Shown: positions 34,973 to 48,000 of the stretch, piece by piece
Layout of the letters: each line of letters starts with the position of its first letter
Position numbering within the stretch: position 1 is the stretch's first letter
Assembly (NCBI GenBank): GCA_007449985.2
Contig: VIIQ02000002.1
Location: forward strand, 496,001 to 560,000
From: Desmodesmus armatus
Lineage: Eukaryota; Chlorophyta; Chlorophyceae; Sphaeropleales; Scenedesmaceae
Direction: 5' to 3'
Length of the DNA stretch: 64,000 nt
Program-made: the position numbers and the translations under genes
Notes under the pieces: generated by a model
Told to the model about the DNA's origin: nothing
Database searches by the model: none
The model's input: the letters and a program-made list of their open reading frames with translations, nothing else

Positions 34973-36473
34973 GCTGGGTGGGCTGCATCTGTTGTGAGTT
35001 GTAAGACAGTGCCCGGAACCGGGGAGGTAGCGTGATTTCCTGTGGAGACACTGGGAACACACAAGATGGTAACACAATGTAGCTAGCACTGGGGTCCCCC
35101 ACCGCCACCCCAGGCAACAAAAGCCTAACAAAGCAACCTCACAGTACAATAGAAGGCGTCCAGTCCAAAGCTGCGAGTCCAGCAGCCCCATCAAGCCTAA
35201 CAGGATTACCTGCAAGCAGCACCACCACCGCGCAGCGAGCGTCAGGAACAGCCCACCAGGATGCCAGGAAGGAGCATGTAGGCACAAGGGGGGAGGGTGG
35301 GGGTCCTCCCCCACCCCCAGCGAAGGCTGGCAGCACCAAGTAGGCCGTCACCGTGGGACCTGAACAGGCACAGCAGACAGAAATAACACAGGACAGGCGG
35401 GGCACACAAAAAAACACAGCCGGTTGTGCTGCCTGAAGGGAGTCAATCTCACTGAGCGGTGGTTTTTGTGCAGCGTGATGTGCTGTGCTAGTGGGTGCAA
35501 GGTTGCCACTAGCCCTGCTTGGCATGCATGTGGTGCACTGACCATGGCGTCTGCCACCTTCACTGAACGGCCAGGTTGATCCATGGCCACTGGCTGCGTG
35601 TGCGACTGGTGTGTGCACTGCTGCGATGCCTAGTGTGCTGTAACATTGTTCCGTACACAGGCCAAGCGCAATGGGCCAGCTTGACAGCACCAGCCTTTGT
35701 ACATTAGTGAATGCTACAATCTCTGGCTGTGCAAATCAGGCATGTCATGAGGGGGCTTGCGACAAAATGCGTAACTTGTCTGTTGCGACCAGAAACGTCA
35801 TTAGTAGGCAAGTGTGACCATCATGCTCTGAGAGTGTAACAAAAGTAACAAGCACCCAGTGATGGAACTTCCAGCCATTGGAGGCTGACGTATTCCACCC
35901 TTGCACGCTTCCGCAGCGCGACACTTTCACACACAGACGACAACAATGCCGCAAGCAGGCACACTGCTACGGCACCACACCAGCAAAAGCGCAGGAAGCA
36001 ACAGCTACAGCTGTCCCCCGGTCTGCGCGGCCCGACCACACGCAACCACAGAGCTTGAAAGCTGCACTGCAAGCAGCGCCAAGCGTGCCAAATGCGCTGT
36101 CCCCCAAGTGTGTGCCAGAGCACACACTTGTGATGCACTGCAAGTGCATCATCAGTGCTGCGCCACACCATCAGTGGCATGTCAACACTGTGCTTGGGGT
36201 GGGCACTGGCACCCAAGCAGGTTTAAAGTAATACCTGCCCCCAAAAAACACCTGCCAAGAATCCTGCCCCAGCCCTCCTGCACGCTGCTGCATCACGCAC
36301 GCGCCCGGCAGCTGGCATCAAGCGCATGCAGCACCAACCTTGCTGCAGCCCAACTGCAGCCAACAGCAACCACCTGCAGCAGCAACTGCCTTGCAGCTGC
36401 TGCCTTGCGACTGGCACCCGCTGAGAGTTTCACACAGCAGCATCAGACTGCAGATGCTGCCCCACAGGTGGCT
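34973..36473. other. Region between convergent genes, no supported gene
   Basis: The helicase (+) and CCT7 (-) converge here. A TGTAA poly(A)-type signal lies at 35000-35004, only 28 nt after the helicase stop. Reading frames such as 35690-35139 (-) lack coding character. Confidence 0.55.
35001..35038 (+). repeat. 38-nt conserved element, copy 1
   Basis: The sequence contains GTGCCCGGAACCGGGGAGGT, whose CCCGG-AA-CCGGG core can form a tight hairpin. It matches 60368-60405 at 37 of 38 positions in the same orientation. This copy overlaps the TGTAA signal just after the helicase stop. Confidence 0.8.
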
Positions 36474-39400
36474 TCACCGCCGCATGCCACGGCCCCTGCC
36501 GCCCCGCATGCCGCGGCCGCCGCCCCTGCCTGGCCCCATCATGGACGCATCTGGTGCTTCGCTGCGTGGGTTCTTGACCGTCTCGTCCACAGACAGGATC
36601 AGGCAGGCAGCCTCCGTGGCACTCTGCAGGCAACAGCAAGAGCCTCGTGTCAGCATGTCTTACAGGCTTGCTCTAGTGGCCAATGAAACAAGCTGACAAG
36701 CTGCCACAGCTGTTATATGCTATGTAGTGCAAGTAGCGGCAGCAGGAAATAGGGGCTACATGGGATGACGGAAGGAAGGCTGGGGCTATCCTATGCATCC
36801 TGCCTCCTGCTGCCTGCCTGCAGCAGCTCAGTGCATAGGCACGAGGGGTGATTGTCCAGCACGTGTTGTGCTGATGCATAGAGTGTGCATGCTGGCATAT
36901 CACGTACAGAAGCTTGCGCGCCGAGGGTTCAGTCGCACAAATGAGCAGCATAAGAAGCCCACCCTTGGCCCTCGGGTTTACCTGTATTGCGTTGAGCTTG
37001 ACCAGCGCCGGCTCCCACACAAAGGCATCATAGGTGTTGACCACACCACCAGTGTTGACATCAACACCAAAGTACTGCAACAGCAGCAACAGCACACGAT
37101 GACCATGTCGTCATGGCCGGAGCAGCACAGCACAGCCAGCACGCTATGAGGCAAGCGGTCGCAGGTTGCCAGCTTGACAGCTTATGATACAAGCTGCCTG
37201 ATCACACCCTGGCTTGCTATGGCTTCCCCCTTGCTCCCCACTACAATCTTCCCTCCCTGCTGGTGGTGTGAGGCAGCCATGCCAGTGGCGGTTGAGCCTG
37301 CTGTTGCCAGCAGCATGTGGTGTGGTACAAACTGCACCGCCCGCCCTACCTTGCCAGACCCGTCAGCCAGTGCGTGTTTCTGCCTCAGCTTGTTGAGCAT
37401 GTCTGTGGCATCGAAGCCAGCATTGTCACACAGCTGGCGGGGGATCACCTGCAGCAGCAACGGTAAGCGGATTAGCAAACAACAAACAAAAACAGAGGCC
37501 TGGCACAGAGTCTGCAGGGCTGTACCAAACATGCGGATGTTGGTGCGAAGCATCGACCTTTTGGCTCACCACTCATGAGCGGGACTTGCCGCCACACCTG
37601 CTGCGCCTCCTGCCCCCCCTCACTCACCTCCAAGGCCTTTGCAAATGCATTGATGAACAGCTGCGACTTGCCGGGGATGGAGCGTGCATGGTCCCGCAGC
37701 GCCCGCGACAGCTGCGCACAATAGAAGCATGGCAGGAATGAAGGGAGGGGTGGTGGTGTGAACGCGCGAAACAAGCATCAGCACTAAACTCAAGCTACTC
37801 CACCCCAATGTCCATGCTTTAGTAAGCACAAAAATGTGGATACGCGCGACAAGCATCTCCACAAAACTAAATCTACTCCACCCTACTGTCCATGCTTTAG
37901 CAAGTCATGCGTCCTGCACACCAACCAGCCTAAGAGAACATGCACATGCTGCGCAGCAGAACACCTTGTCCCCGTGCTTGTTCTTCACAAACCCAACATG
38001 GCTACGTGGAGCTACATGGCTACCAAGCACGGGGGCAAAATGTTTTGCAGCGCAGCTCAGAAGGAGGCCTGCATGGACACAGCCCTGTCATGCATGCGGC
38101 CGGTGCATGTGTGCGCCTTGGTGGGTACCGTTGAAGCAGTCTATGCATGTATCTACATGTACTGCTTTAACGTTACCCACAAGGCGCACACATGTACAAG
38201 CCGCGTGCATGGCGAGGGTAACCCTGGCAAGCGCTAGGCAGCCCAGGGGTTGGCAGCGGCAGCAGTAACCGTAAGCTGTACTTGGGAGAACATGCGGTTG
38301 AGTAGCACGCTCCTGCAATGATACATCCATTCCATGTCCCTCACCTCCATGTCAATGGCGCCGCCGCCTGCCACTACGTGCGCGTGTTTGAGTGCGCGCC
38401 GCACGATCATGATGGCGTCATGTAAGCTGCGCTCTGCCTCGTCAATGAACTGCTCACTGCCACCCCTGAGCACGATGGTGGCTGTCTTGGCTTGCGGGCA
38501 GTCTGTGAAGAGGTTGTAGCGCTCACCACCGACCTACAGCACAACATGTCATCAGAAGCATAAGAGCTGTGTCAGTTGCCCATGCGTGTGACTGTCAGTA
38601 TATTGCGAGCAAAGTGCAGACTCTATGCAGGGCGCTGCATAGAACAGCATCACATACACCAACAGCAGAACGCCACGCCCGCACACAACATGCAACAAGT
38701 GCTGACGCATGTTGGAATTGCTTTGCACACCTGCCGCTCCTCAAAGCGTCCGCATGTGCCCAGCACTGCCTTGTCCAAGTTGCTGACTGTCGTCTGCACA
38801 CGTGCACCTGCAGGACAAGCGAAACATCCCCACACATGTTGCAGGCACTGCTGCCCCCACACGCCACACACACAATATACCAGGAGCTGGACAGCAAAGC
38901 GACGCTTGAATGTCAAGTCTGTCAGTCAGCATGCAGGTCTGTATGTGACCTTGTATGACCAGCAGACAGCATGTCCCAGTCTGCCTGCCTGCCTGCCAGC
39001 TCACCTGTGGCCTTGGCCACGCGCTGCAGGTCCTCATCAGCCACACGACCAGCACAGAAAATGCCCCTGTCAGCAAAGTACTGCGTGCCCAAGTCACCAA
39101 TGGCCAGCCTGCAACACACAGGCACGGCCCGCATAAAACCCAGTAAAACACACACATTTTAGTTGTGGGAGCTGAAGTTCTGTGACCAGGAGCTGTACTG
39201 TACTACACTTGTGCCCCCTGCCCTGTGTCCCCAGGGGAGCAGGAAGGTCAGCCAATGGAGAACAGCACACACAGTGCCGCTTGAGGTTTGTGCTATTGAT
39301 CTGTTGTGAGCCAACAGCATGCGACGAAGTGGGGCCGCTAACAACTCCAGCTCCTGCACACGCATGCAGGCACCTGTGCATCAGCAAGCCGCCAACCAAC

Positions 39401-42211
39401 CAGCCCCACCCTCACAACTGCCCACCTGCTCAGCACGATTTGCGCCCCGCTGTTTGCGCACTCTGCCAGTTTGCTGTAGATGATGTTCCACTCTGCGTCA
39501 ACGATGGACTGGTACTTGGCTGGGTCATCCAGCCGCACCTCTGCATTCTCCTTCTCTGACTTCAGTTCAAGCTCAATGTTGAGCAGCAGGATCTTGGGGT
39601 CTGTGGGAGGGTGGGTGGGGGTGGGGACACAGGCGCAGGAGAGGTGGGTGGGCTATTGCCAAATGCCCGATCATGCAGCATCGTTAGCCACCCATTGAGC
39701 TAATTAAAATTGTTGTCGACCCAGAAATATGATGGTGTGAGGGCTGCCGGCCTTCCCGATGTCAATTGCCACAGTCAAAGCTGTGCCTCACAAGCCAAGA
39801 AGCTGTGTGCAAAATTCACCACCCAGCAAGGCGGAACTCACTGTCGAAAGCCTTTGGCTGCTGCTCAAAGCCTGCATAGCTGAAGGTCTTCTTGAAGGCC
39901 ACACCCTCCACCAGGAAGCTGTCACGCAGGCCACCACCAATCACCTGCACAACACAGCACAGCATGGCATGCAGACACGACAGGCACTCTTCATACACAA
40001 AACGGTGAAGTAGTCGGTGCTGCTGTGTCTTGCTCAAGTTGAATTCAAGATCTGACCAGAAGGTCTGATGGTTTTGGAACAATCTCAACATCCATGCATG
40101 CGCAAGCCAAGCACCCCCCCTAAAACAGACCTCAGCACGGCATGGCAGAGGTCACATAACTACATGTCTCCCCACACGTCAACATCATTGCACCACACAT
40201 CACCATCACTGCACACCTGAATGCAGCAAGGTGGCTCCACTCGGCAGTCTGACTCATATCCCTGCTCACCTTCTTCATGCCGATCATCTTCAGGTCCAGG
40301 GTGGCAAGGTCCAGCGCTGTGACTGCATTAACAACCATCTGCGCAAAGAACTCCCGCTCACCAGACACCTGGCGGCAGCAAAGCAGCAGGGTCAGCACAG
40401 CAACCGTGCACCGGCACAGACCGGCATGTGCTACAACACCACCCTCTGCTGCTGTTGCAGCAGCTTGCATGCTGTCCAAAAAACTCATACCAACAGCTCA
40501 TGTGCGCGCTGAACACAGCTGTAGTACCCACCACCTGCACCAGCTGCTACTAGCACTACCTAGTAGGTATCACTACCTAGTAGGTATCACACCCCTGAAC
40601 AGGTGTCAGTGGCTGCCCTGCACCAGCAACACTCTGCTTGTCTGTGTGCTCAATTGCTCACCAGCTTTGAGTTGAGGCTGGTTGCTGCACACTTGACCAG
40701 CAGCTCCCGCTTCTCGTCATCCCCCTTGCCCTCCAGGCTGACCGACAGCTCCTTCACCTTTGACACTGCCAGTGCACATGCCTGGCGGTAGCTGCGGATG
40801 ATGCTCTGCATGCACGGTGCAGGGCACAGCAGGCAGCCGCAGGCAGTATACCAATCAGCACGGGTGTGATTACAACATTTGGAAAGCAGCTGAGAATGAC
40901 ACCAGCTGAATCGTGGTGAAAACAGCAAAAGCTTATAACATTGCAGGGAGCTCTTTGCAAGCGGCAGAAGCTGTCACACGGTCCTACGGTAAGCTGCCAT
41001 GATCCAGTGCTGCTAGTAGGCAGCCAGCACACCATAAAAGCTGCAGGCAGACGCAGAGGCCTACTGTGCAAGCAACCCTGCTGCCGACACAGGCACAGGT
41101 GAGCATACAATCACTGTGGGTCTGCCGCTGATGCTTCTCAAACATCTGCAACAGTCCAGCACTGGCCTGCTCACCCTTGGGTGCACCCCTTCCTCCACAA
41201 AGGGCTTGGCAGCGCGCAGCAGCTCCCCTGACAGGATGACCACAGTGGTCGTGCCGTCTCCAACCTACGTGACAGGCAACCCAAGAGTCGGCGCAAACAT
41301 CAACACGTAGGTTGGATCGTTTTGGTGGTGGCTGCAGCGCATGGTGCAGGGATCAGACACATGCCCTTACACCCTGTGCCAATTTTTGGTGCCAGCATGG
41401 CGGCCTCTGCAGCAGCTGCTGCTGTATGTGCCTGGCTGCAGCGTAGGTGCTGCCTGGCTACCCTCCCTCCCTGCCGGCCGGCTGCAGTGCTTATGTCCGC
41501 ACCTCTGCATCCTGTGAGAGTGACACATCCACAAGTGTCTTTGCAGCTGGGTGCACCACATCCAGCAGCTTCATGATGGTGGCACCATCGTTGCTGATGG
41601 TGACATGACCCTGCAGCAACACAGTGGTGCAGATCAGCAGGGTGACACTGGCGAGCAGTACTGACTGGACTTTTTGTCATAGGTGCACCTGCAACTGCTG
41701 CACACTCCCTTCCTGCGCAACAATTGCTGCACAGCCTACATCTCTAATACGGCAAGAAGCAGCAGAAGGGAAGGTGTCCATCCCCCCATCACTGCCCCCC
41801 GGCACACACGCCCTGCAAGGCCTGCTCAGGCCTTGGAAACCAGACTGCAGGGTACCATGTGTAAACAGTGGGTTGCTGCACACAAAAGCACGTCAAACCT
41901 ATCATGTTGGACAGCCTTAGCAGGCTCACCTTGTCATCATGGATGAGTTTGTCCATGCCCCTGGGTCCAAGCGTGGTGCGCACAGTGTCTGCCAGAGCCA
42001 TGCAGGCGTTGATATTGCTGACAAGCTGTGGAGTGCCTTGGCTGGTGTCTGTTCCCTCTTTCAGCAGGATGATTTGCGGTTGCTGCAGGCAAAAATGCAT
42101 GTGATCCATTTTAGTGCCAGTGGTCCCCCACCAGCTGACTGCCAGCCCACAGGACCAAAGCCTTACGATTGCTTTCAAAAAGCTGCTTACCATTCCCATC
42201 ATTGGCATCAT
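36474..42211 (-). CDS. CCT7: T-complex protein 1 subunit eta (CCT7)
   Basis: This is a subunit of the cytosolic TRiC/CCT chaperonin that folds actin, tubulin and other proteins using ATP. Fifteen exons join without a break: 42211-42191, 42082-41930, 41610-41503, 41264-41175, 40805-40662, 40368-40270, 39944-39842, 39600-39426, 39108-39005, 38807-38731, 38533-38345, 37711-37628, 37448-37350, 37074-36982 and 36623-36474, giving 562 aa, the usual family length. Landmarks are [14 protein letters not shown] at the start, [13 protein letters not shown] and [10 protein letters not shown], the ATP-site VGDGTTTVV, apical-domain [30 protein letters not shown], and NTGGVV...[12 protein letters not shown]. 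It ends in the Gly/Arg tail ([22 protein letters not shown]) found in eta subunits of plants and algae. The first exon codes only MMPMMGM. It is head to head with UBC13 across 366 bp. Confidence 0.97.
38089..38214. repeat. Imperfect hairpin of about 55-bp arms in CCT7 intron 11
   Basis: CATGTGTGCGCCTTGGTGGG and the sequence on each side of it pair with CCCACAAGGCGCACACATG and flanks 35-60 bp downstream. About 47 of 55 positions match, with one indel and a short AT-rich loop near 38145-38157. It could be a MITE or a small-RNA precursor. Confidence 0.7.
40554..40587. repeat. Tandem 17-bp duplication, each unit a palindrome
   Basis: Two adjacent copies of CACTACCTAGTAGGTAT lie in CCT7 intron 5. 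Each contains the palindrome TACCTA-G-TAGGTA. Confidence 0.85.
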
Positions 42212-42577
42212 GTTGGCTGCTGTGGGCTGTTGCCGATACTTCTGGTCTGATCAACACAGATATTGGACCGGTTGGCTGTGACAGCACGCGCACAGTATAT
42301 GATGGCGCCTTTTCTTTTTCGCAAACAAAGATGATGCCCAGACACCTGGGGAGGCCCTCGCTGTTCTGCGCGCCCAGAGGTTTTTGGAACTCGAGGTATA
42401 CAGCCTTGAGTAGGAGGAAGCAAGCTTAGCTGTAGGCCTGGCATCTAAGTAACGATCGTGGTGGCGTTGTTCGTTGTACTAGTGGGCCTCGGTTGCCAGT
42501 GTCGTGCTGCCCCACCAGACAGCTTTTCAAGGAGTCTTCGCAACAGCGCAGAGACTGATCCAAAGAAAGGCGTCACC
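42212..42577. promoter_or_regulatory. Bidirectional promoter between CCT7 and UBC13
   Basis: Only 366 bp separate the two divergent start codons, so the 5' untranslated regions and both core promoters must share it, unless untranslated exons lie elsewhere. An AGTATATGA stretch near 42295-42303 is a weak TATA-like candidate. No other motif was recognised. Confidence 0.5.
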
Positions 42578-44098
<1,521 letters not shown>

Positions 44099-45071
44099 GC
44101 TGCATTCACAACCCTCACGCAGCAGGTACTGTCTCCAGCACGTGGGTTTGTACAGTGACATGTGTTACGCGTGTTCGCAGCTATCTCGGGTTTGCCATGT
44201 CTGATGTTCCGTGGCCTGGCGCTCCAAGCTTGTCAGGCTGCCTTGTCCTCAAGTTCATGCGGGCCTGTTTGTCATGGCCCTGCACATGTGGTGCTTGTTG
44301 TAGTCACATGAAGCCTGAGCAGGCTGAGGATGGTGGTGGGTTTGTTGCGGTGGGCTACTTGGCTGGGGACTGTGGAGGGTATGCATGCCTTGGCCGGTCT
44401 GTCACCATGGTGGTGGTAGAGTAGGTAATTGAATGCTTGTAATTGCGCGGCAAGGTTTCTTGTAGGGAGAGTAGGGGTTGGGGAAGTACACTTTGACATG
44501 GCGCAAGCGGCATCGCAATGCATGCAGCTCTTTGGCATGTGCAGGTGGTGCGGCTGGCTGGCACCTGCTATCCTGTCACAACGTCGCCAGCAACATGTGA
44601 CCCAAATGCAGTGATAGATGCACCCTCCTGACTTTGCACCACCACAGTCAGTGAGTACTTGCTATCGTGACCATGTGCCTGGGCTGTCCCTGAGGCTTTG
44701 GGCATTGGACCAAGGTGAAAGATTGTACGGCAACCTCTGCAGAGGGGTCACATTGCTTACTGGGCTTCTCCAAGTGTGCCGGCAGATCAATCAGATCAAC
44801 CTTCACCGAACCTTGTCCTACGCTATGCACACTGTTCTCATTGATGAAGGATCATCAGAAGAGGAGAAACAGCATCGCTTGAAAAGCTTTGTGCAGCCTG
44901 GCACATTTTAACGCCCTGCCTAGAACCCAACTCCTCCAGCACACAGAGAGAGGCGCAGCACACTGTTTGAGAGTTGAGAGTGGTTGTAAGACCCCAGGAT
45001 GCTTTAGGAATCTGTCGTCCTAACTTCTTGGGTAGGCACCAAGCACCTCCTCGCACGATGCACCATCGGGA
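44099..45071. other. 3' region of UBC13 and promoter of the ataxin-2 gene
   Basis: No gene is supported. The 97-codon frame at 44618-44911 lies directly upstream of the ataxin-2 start and has no recognised motif; it may be 5' leader or noise. Confidence 0.5.
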
Positions 45072-48000
45072 ATGTCTGCACAGGAAGCTCTAAACAGTGT
45101 GATGGAGGAGCTGGAAAGCACTTCGGCCATCGCTGAAGAGACAGCGATGGCCGTGGACTCCGAGGGGGGCCAGCCAGTTCAGGATGGTGCAGGTCAGGAG
45201 CCAGTAGCAAAACTGGAGGCAAATGAAAGGCTGCTGTTCTGTGCAGAGGTGCTGATTGGATACAAGTGCGAGGTGCAGGTGAGGGGCCGGCGTGTGATCC
45301 GCTGCAGCACCTGCTGTTGGTTGGGAGCTGCCCAACCTCCTGCACATGCGCTGCTGCTTGATTGTTCCCCCCGGCCAACGCACTGCCCTCAGCCACTCAT
45401 TGTGAGCACTGTGCTGTGGTGCAATTATTCCTTGTGCAGTTGACCGATGGTACAGTGTATGAGGGCATCTTCCACACGATGAAGGTGGATGGGAAGGACG
45501 CCCATGTGGTGCTGAAGTATGCAAAGGTGGTGAAGGACCCCAGCATAACAACAGAGGGTCTGCAGGCCATTGCCAAGAAGCCAGAAGTCACAAAGGTCAT
45601 CCATTCAGACGACATTGCTGGCTTGGTGGCCAAGGATGTGCGCATGGCCCCAGAGGACCTCGGCTCGGAGAATTATGAAGTCGGGTTTGAGACAGATGCA
45701 GCCATATCGCGCGGCAGGGGAGGGTGAGTGGTGATTACAGCAGTACAGCAGCAGTAAGTGGTTTGGTGACATGCTGTGCTGCCTGCAGCAGCACCTGCAG
45801 CAGTTTGGGGTGATGTCTTGCAGGATGTTCTGCGGATCAGCAACCGTGCTCGACGCATATGGGGACACCCACCCATGAGGCAGCTGCGTGTTCTCTGGCA
45901 AGCAGCTGTGCTGGGCTGTTCAACACCATGCTGTGCTGAGCTGCTTTTTCTCTGCCTTTCCTGCAGGCTGATCAACCGTGAGCTGGTGGCATGGATGCCT
46001 GATGACAACAGCCTGGACCCCAACCTGTACGCACTGGAGGACTCTGGGGACGGCGGCTGGGACCAGTTTGCAGTGAACCGCAAGAAGTTTGGCTATGAGA
46101 GCGGTTGGAACGAGGACTTTTACACAGTCAAGCTGGACAAGAACAAGTGAGTGACTGGGGCAGGGGTGCTGTGCGGTTGGTGCCGCTGGTGCAGCAGACT
46201 ATCAAGGTGCTAGGATGCATGAGAGCTCTAGGTCCGAGTGCCGTGCTTGTAGCAGCCAGCTTTCTGGAGAGCAGCTGGTGACCCGGCTGGTAGTTTGAGG
46301 CAGCTGTGATGTGTGTTCCTGGCCAGCGTTGCCTTGACCACAGCATCACCCCTGTCGTGCCTTGATGGTGTGTGTGTTTTGCCGTGCGCAGGTGTGGCAT
46401 TGACGAGGAGACAGCTGCCCGCATTGCACGCGAGATCATGGGCGGGGACACCAGCAACCCTCACTTGGCTGAGGAGCGTGGGCAGGAGGTTGATGACTCA
46501 GGGGTGAGCAGCCACCTCATGGACAATGGCAGCAGCAGGTAGCACCAGGCGACCGTGACAGCCGGAGCAGGGTTTGGCACAGCAGTACTGGGTTAATTCC
46601 CCCAGCAAGTGCACAATCGGGCAGCAGCACTTGTTCTGGTGTAAGCTATCAGCAGCAGCTGCCGTGACAGCCACTAGTGTGCTGTTTCCTTCTGGCTCAA
46701 AGCTTGCTTGGTTGCTTTCAGTACCCACGGTCACTGCTGCTGTTGTGTCTTATTGTTTTTCCTGTCATGTGCGGTGTCATGTGCTGTGCTGTGCTGTGCT
46801 ATGTTGTGCAGTTGGACGAGGAGGACAAGTACTCAGGTGTGATCCGTGAGGAGGATCTGGCACGCATGCGGGCGGCACGGCAGCACGGCCACCACGCCCC
46901 TCCGCACCACTCAGCCTCCACCTCAGCCCTGCCCAACCATACGCAGCAGAACGGAGCAGCAGCTGCGGCAGCTGGCCAGGGCAGGCCCATCCCCTGGCGC
47001 TCCTCAGCGGTAGCTGCACAGCAGGGTGGCAAGCCAGGGGGCATGCCGCCACAGGCAGCCCCTGTTATGCCGCCAGGCCTGTCGGGAGCCACCTCTGCAG
47101 CAGCGGCGGCTGGGGCGGCAGCAGGAGCGGCGGCAGGTGCAGCAGCAGCGGCAGCTTCGGCTGCGGGTGGGGATGGTGCACCCCTGGGTGCCCCTCCAGG
47201 CCTGCCTGTGCCTGGCAGTGTGTCAGCACCAGTGTCCATCCCAGGGAGGCCCAGTGAGAGGACCAGCAGCAGCGGTGGCGGCTTGGCTGGGTCAGCCCAT
47301 GGCACCAGCCCTGCTGCAGTGTGGGCGGGTTCTGGCTCTGTGGATGTGGATGCACGCAAGGAGGCGAACAAGGTGCGGCAACGTTGGATGCCTACGATGG
47401 TGTGTGCATGTGTGTGGCTGGAGTGAGACTCCTCCTATTCCCTTCATTGCTTTTGGAACCCCACCAACACCCACACATGTGCTGCACTCAATGTGCACAT
47501 TACCTCACTTTCAGAGCGTCCCCCCCCCCCCCCCCCACACACCACCAAAATCGTCACAGATCCGCCAGGGCATTCTGAGCATCTCTGGCAGCCTGGGCAA
47601 GAGCGGCACCCCCCATGGCACCCCCAAGGCCTTTGGCAAGAGCCCCCTGGAGAGCCCCCTGGTGCGCGACCCACAGGCAGTCAAGGCACTCAACCTGGAG
47701 CCAGGGATGACTAAGGTGGGTGGCTGTGAGGCTGTGGGCAACAGGGTGTGTGTGTGTGTACTGCAGCACCGGTGGGTGCCACTGAATCTATCTGGGGCGG
47801 GTCCTGTGGCTAGTCTGATGCTTGTGATCATGGGGCTGTTGGGATCGCTGGGCAGCTGCAGTAGGTGGGTGGTGTCAGCTTGTGCTGAACCGGTTGGATG
47901 TGCCTTCACCTGTGCATGTGGACAGTGCTGGTGTGTGTGGTGACAGGTCTGGTGCTACTCGATGGCTGCAGCAGCTTCCTCAGTTGCTGTGCTTTTGTGA

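Noticed and set aside
46799..47371. 190-codon minus-strand frame rich in Ala and Pro
   Set aside because: Exactly antisense to ataxin-2 exon 5, which has splice and domain support on the plus strand.
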